The notes under the pieces were generated by a model, which was given only the letters and a program-made list of their open reading frames with translations, searched no databases and was not told where the DNA came from. 17,827 nucleotides of DNA from positions 1-17,827 of the forward strand of contig JBKQSL010000179.1 in NCBI GenBank assembly GCA_052143655.1, read 5' to 3'. The stretch comes from CAVSUR01 sp052143655 (GTDB taxonomy: Bacteria; Actinomycetota; Actinomycetes; Streptosporangiales; Streptosporangiaceae). Position 1 is the first letter of the stretch. Each line of letters opens with the position of its first letter. Below, piece by piece: positions 15,655 through 17,827 of the stretch. The position numbers and the translations under genes were made by a program.

Positions 15655-15743
15655 TCTCCGCCGACTTCGTGCCCAGCTACGCGCAGGATCGGGGCGAGAA
15701 CCGCCCTGGCGCAGCCAAGATCGCGCGCAAGCAGATCCCTCAT
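15651..15743 (-). pseudogene. Decayed N-terminus of an NAD-dependent epimerase, still translatable
   Basis: A 30-residue ORF with an excellent start (GAGGAG, 6 bases, ATG) ends in TGA overlapping the glycosyltransferase ATG. Its peptide begins MRDLLARDLG and contains AVLAPILRVAGHEVGG. This closely follows the first strand-helix-strand of SDR-type nucleotide-sugar epimerases (pattern MRVLVTGHxGYIGxVLxPxL then xxAGHEVVG). Only one Gly of the GxxGxxG nucleotide-binding loop survives and the rest of the enzyme is absent, so it cannot bind NAD. Its present role may be only to deliver ribosomes to the glycosyltransferase gene. The family match is by eye over a short stretch. Confidence 0.5.
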
Positions 15744-15749
15744 CGCTAG

Positions 15750-15755
15750 CTCCTC
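15750..15755 (-). promoter_or_regulatory. Strong ribosome binding site upstream of the epimerase remnant
   Basis: GAGGAG on the minus strand lies 6 bases before ATG 15743. It is the best site between the methyltransferase and glycosyltransferase genes and probably drives both the remnant and, by coupling, the glycosyltransferase. Confidence 0.6.
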
Positions 15756-15848
15756 AGGCTCCGGAGGTCAGTTGGACCGGGCGGCTAGACCACCGTCCGC
15801 AACTCACATGACTCGCAAAGGCGCTGCCCTGATACATCCACAGGAGAC

Positions 15849-16028
15849 CTATAGCCACTCGAGCACCCCTTGGTTGCCTCGTGCGATGACGCCGTTACTT
15901 AAGGTGCCGATGTTCGGCCCGTTACGCGCACCTTGCCGCCTCGCCGCCGGGCCAGACGCCCGCGCTCCCCTCGGCGCAGCGGCGATGGCAGTTGCGACGA
16001 CTAGGCCGGCCGACGCAGAAAGCGTCAT
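15849..16028 (-). CDS. Doubtful 59-aa ORF with signal-peptide-like start
   Basis: ATG 16028 lies two bases after the methyltransferase stop. The 59 residues begin MTLSASAGLVVATAIAAAPR, which could pass as a short secretion signal, then become Arg/Gly/Asn-rich and end GVLEWL. There is no ribosome binding site, and random high-GC frames often give Ala/Arg-rich peptides, so it may not be real. No family is recognised. Confidence 0.2.
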   Translation of the reverse strand: MTLSASAGLVVATAIAAAPRGARASGPAARRQGARNGPNIGTLSNGVIARGNQGVLEWL

Positions 16029-16030
16029 CG

Positions 16031-16687
16031 CTATGCCGGAGCGTTAATGGCAACGAGGGATTTCGGTATGCCGGCAATTCGTTCAAACCAAATCTCGCTG
16101 CCAGGAAAGTACGCGCTCATCTCGGTGACCGAAAGCAATTCTACCGATGCGACCAGCTCCGCCGCCTCTGCCACGTCCTTGCAGGCGGGCATATGTCCGA
16201 TACTCCAGTGTCGGCATATCATGAGCCGTGCCCGGAATGGCATGAACTGAAATCCGGGAAAGATCCAGTGTGGTTCGACCGGGAAGTAGCGATACGGGGT
16301 CTGTATCCACCAGGATGGTGCAGAATCCCGGACTACGTCAGCGAACTCCTGGCGTCGCGCATGACCGCCCACGTGCTCCATCAGGCTATTGCTGAATACC
16401 AGGTCGTAGTGGCCGAAGCCGCCCGCGCACGCATCTGCCCGCACGACTTCCATCCATGGCTCGTCAGGATCGTCTGCGGGATCGAGATTGACAAGCGTGA
16501 TCTGGCCGGCACGCAAGCCCAGGGCACGCCACGAAGCAGCGGTCCCGCCCAGGTCGAGGACGCGCATATCCGGAAGGCTCGGAAAGCGACGCTTGAATTC
16601 TTCGTTGCGACGCTGTCGAAGCTGGTGCGTAAAGGATCCGGGGTAGTCAGGATCGATGAACCTGGTAAGCGCTTTGGTTGAAGACAA
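16031..16687 (-). CDS. Class I SAM-dependent methyltransferase
   Basis: Protein of 218 aa. Motif I is MRVLDLGGTAASW (41-53), the acidic strand is TLVNLDP (64-70), and FGHYDLVFSNSLMEHVGG (91-108) is the motif IV region. WWIQTPYRYFPVEPHWIFPG (126-145) is typical of type-11 methyltransferases in glycan clusters. It probably O-methylates a sugar or nucleotide sugar. The start is TTG 16687, with AGAGG 7 bases upstream; no ATG occurs before residue 41, and starting there would remove the front of the fold. It follows the heptose kinase by 64 bp, so the heptose itself is a possible methyl acceptor (inference). Confidence 0.78.
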   Translation of the reverse strand: MSSTKALTRFIDPDYPGSFTHQLRQRRNEEFKRRFPSLPDMRVLDLGGTAASWRALGLRAGQITLVNLDPADDPDEPWMEVVRADACAGGFGHYDLVFSNSLMEHVGGHARRQEFADVVRDSAPSWWIQTPYRYFPVEPHWIFPGFQFMPFRARLMICRHWSIGHMPACKDVAEAAELVASVELLSVTEMSAYFPGSEIWFERIAGIPKSLVAINAPA

Positions 16688-16751
16688 TGCTAGACCTCTA
16701 TCTGAATTCTTAACAAGAATAGATACATGACCAATCTCCCGCTAATGTCCA
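16688..16751 (-). other. AT-rich spacer before the methyltransferase
   Basis: This 64-bp spacer is the most AT-rich gap in the window. It contains the inverted repeat ATTCTT-aac-AAGAAT (16706-16720). The composition would suit an internal minus-strand promoter or binding site, but no -35/-10 pair is convincing. Confidence 0.3.
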
Positions 16752-17741
16752 TCAGGCCCAGATGTCGCGCAGCGCGTTGAGCATCACACGTGAGCCAAGG
16801 CGATCCAGTTTCACGGGCAATTCCTGCATGTGGCCCAGGTTCTCCCGCACGGCCCGCTGCCGGTCCATGGAGCAGATGACAAGCAAGAAGCCCCCGCCGC
16901 CCGCGCCGGTCAACTTGGCGCCCGACGCGCCCGCGTCGAGCGCCAGGCTGACCGCGCTGTCAACCTGGTCGTTCGACACCCCCGACGCCAGCTTGCGCTT
17001 GGCCTCCCAGCTCTCACGCACGGCCGGCCCGATCGCGTCCACGTCGCCGCTGCGCAGTCGCTCGACAGCAAAGCCCGCGAGGTCGCGCAGGAGGTCGAGC
17101 TGAGGCCGGGTCCCTTCGATATTCGCGTTCTGCTCGGCCAGGATCGGATCCGCACTCCGGGTGATGCCGGTATAGAAGAGCATGATCTGCTGCTGGAGAG
17201 CCCGGCGCTCAGCTGACGAGAGGACCAGTTCCTCGGCTACTACGTCATCGCCGGGACCAAAGCGGATGTCACGGATCCCGCCGAGCGCAGCTATGTACTG
17301 ATCCTGCTTGCCGATGGGCTTTCTGCATCGGTTGATCTCGATCGTGCATGCCCGCTCAGCAAGCTCCTCAGCCGTGACCTGCCGTCCCTGATAGGCGAAC
17401 AGCGCGTGCAGCAGCCCGACGGTTACCGCGGAGGAGGATCCGAGGCCGGAGCCCGCTGACGGGATGTCGGCGAGAGTGGTGATCTCGACCCCGCTCGCCA
17501 CGCCGGTCATCTGCATGGCTTCGCGGACGAGTTCGTGCTCGAGGGCCTCGACGCGCGAGACGATCTCCTTCTTGGAGTAGTTGACGTAGATGTCCCTGTC
17601 GAAGCGCTGCTTCACGATCACGTACACGTACTTGTCGAGCGCGCAATTGAGGACCCGGCCGCCGTGCTCCCGGTAGTAGCCGGGAAGGTCGGTTCCCCCG
17701 CCGAGCAGGCCGATGCGCAAGGGCGTCTGAGTGATGATCAT
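16752..17741 (-). CDS. hddA: D-glycero-D-manno-heptose 7-phosphate kinase (GHMP family)
   Basis: Cytoplasmic kinase of 329 aa. The N-terminus MIITQTPLRIGLLGGGTDLP is diagnostic for the HddA/sugar-kinase branch of the GHMP superfamily. The ATP-binding GHMP loop is IPSAGSGLGSSSAVT (about 93-107), and the C-terminal glycine loop is AKLTGAGGGGFLLVIC (about 278-293). Length is normal. HddA phosphorylates heptose 7-phosphate at C1 on the way to GDP-D-glycero-alpha-D-manno-heptose. ATG 17741 overlaps the stop of the upstream nucleotidyltransferase (ATGA) and has AAGGG 7 bases before it, so the ATG at 17762 is rejected. Neighbours fit: an activating nucleotidyltransferase precedes it, and sugar-modifying enzymes follow. 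A kinase for a related sugar cannot be fully excluded. Confidence 0.82.
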   Translation of the reverse strand: MIITQTPLRIGLLGGGTDLPGYYREHGGRVLNCALDKYVYVIVKQRFDRDIYVNYSKKEIVSRVEALEHELVREAMQMTGVASGVEITTLADIPSAGSGLGSSSAVTVGLLHALFAYQGRQVTAEELAERACTIEINRCRKPIGKQDQYIAALGGIRDIRFGPGDDVVAEELVLSSAERRALQQQIMLFYTGITRSADPILAEQNANIEGTRPQLDLLRDLAGFAVERLRSGDVDAIGPAVRESWEAKRKLASGVSNDQVDSAVSLALDAGASGAKLTGAGGGGFLLVICSMDRQRAVRENLGHMQELPVKLDRLGSRVMLNALRDIWA

Positions 17742-17827
17742 CGCGCGACCCTTGCGGGCCATTCCTCTCGGGCTCGTCGGTAAGTGTCAGCGGTGCCGAT
17801 GTCGCGGAAGTATCCGTCGACCAGCAC
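17738..17827 (-). CDS. Sugar-1-phosphate nucleotidyltransferase, C-terminal end only
   Basis: The last 29 codons of a gene that continues beyond the window. The visible residues include VDGYFRDIGTADTYRRAREE, matching the F-x-DIGTPEDY-x-x-A ending of NTP-transferase enzymes such as heptose- or mannose-1-phosphate guanylyltransferase. Its TGA overlaps the heptose kinase ATG by four bases. With that partner, the likely product is the HddC-type enzyme that makes the GDP-heptose, but 29 residues cannot fix the substrate. Confidence 0.6.
   Translation of the reverse strand: MLVDGYFRDIGTADTYRRAREEWPARVAR

Larger units (their letters stand above)
15744..16030 (-). other. Spacer of about 290 bp inside the minus-strand block
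   Basis: It separates the first methyltransferase from the epimerase remnant and glycosyltransferase. It holds a doubtful 59-codon ORF and the ribosome binding site at 15750-15755. I see no clear promoter, terminator or mobile-element ends. Together with the truncated epimerase it looks like a place where genes have been lost. Confidence 0.4.

Overview
The window looks like part of a surface (exo)polysaccharide locus from a high-GC Gram-positive bacterium, most likely a soil-type actinomycete. The evidence is the GC-rich codon use, frequent GTG and TTG starts, many 1-4 bp start/stop overlaps, a Tat-secreted protein and a lipoprotein, and Wzx/Wzy-type assembly genes with no outer-membrane export (Wza-type) gene. 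I cannot place it below phylum/class from sequence alone.

Plus-strand block (51-12526). Two overlapping polysaccharide co-polymerase (Wzz-like) genes come first. Both carry a cytoplasmic domain that resembles a BY-kinase fold but has lost the Walker A motif. They are followed by a Wzy-like polymerase/ligase, a 32-codon ORF with a strong ribosome binding site, about 260 bp of non-coding DNA, and a Wzx-like flippase. An 18-codon mini-ORF then links the flippase to a secreted right-handed beta-helix protein. Next is a surface-protein module: a Tat-exported protein with a Thr-Pro linker and two beta-rich repeats, a small lipoprotein, and a second copy of the Tat protein. That second copy is broken into two reading frames exactly where the linker should be. 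The likely logic is flipping and polymerisation of a lipid-linked repeat unit with chain-length control, plus extracellular proteins that cut, bind or anchor the product.

Minus-strand block (17827-12670), converging on the first block. It reads, in transcription order: the last 29 codons of a sugar-1-phosphate nucleotidyltransferase, an HddA-type heptose-7-phosphate kinase (ATGA overlap), a SAM methyltransferase, a spacer with a doubtful 59-codon ORF, a decayed NAD-dependent epimerase N-terminus translationally coupled to a GT2 glycosyltransferase, a polysaccharide pyruvyl transferase (GTGA overlap), and a second methyltransferase of visibly lower GC. This block would supply an activated heptose and then glycosylate, pyruvylate and methylate the repeat unit that the plus-strand block exports.

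No tRNA, rRNA, CRISPR array, intact insertion sequence or convincing intrinsic terminator was seen. The most unusual points are the paired Tat proteins with their split copy and hexamer-repeat linkers, the kinase-dead co-polymerase pair, and several tiny cistrons at operon junctions.
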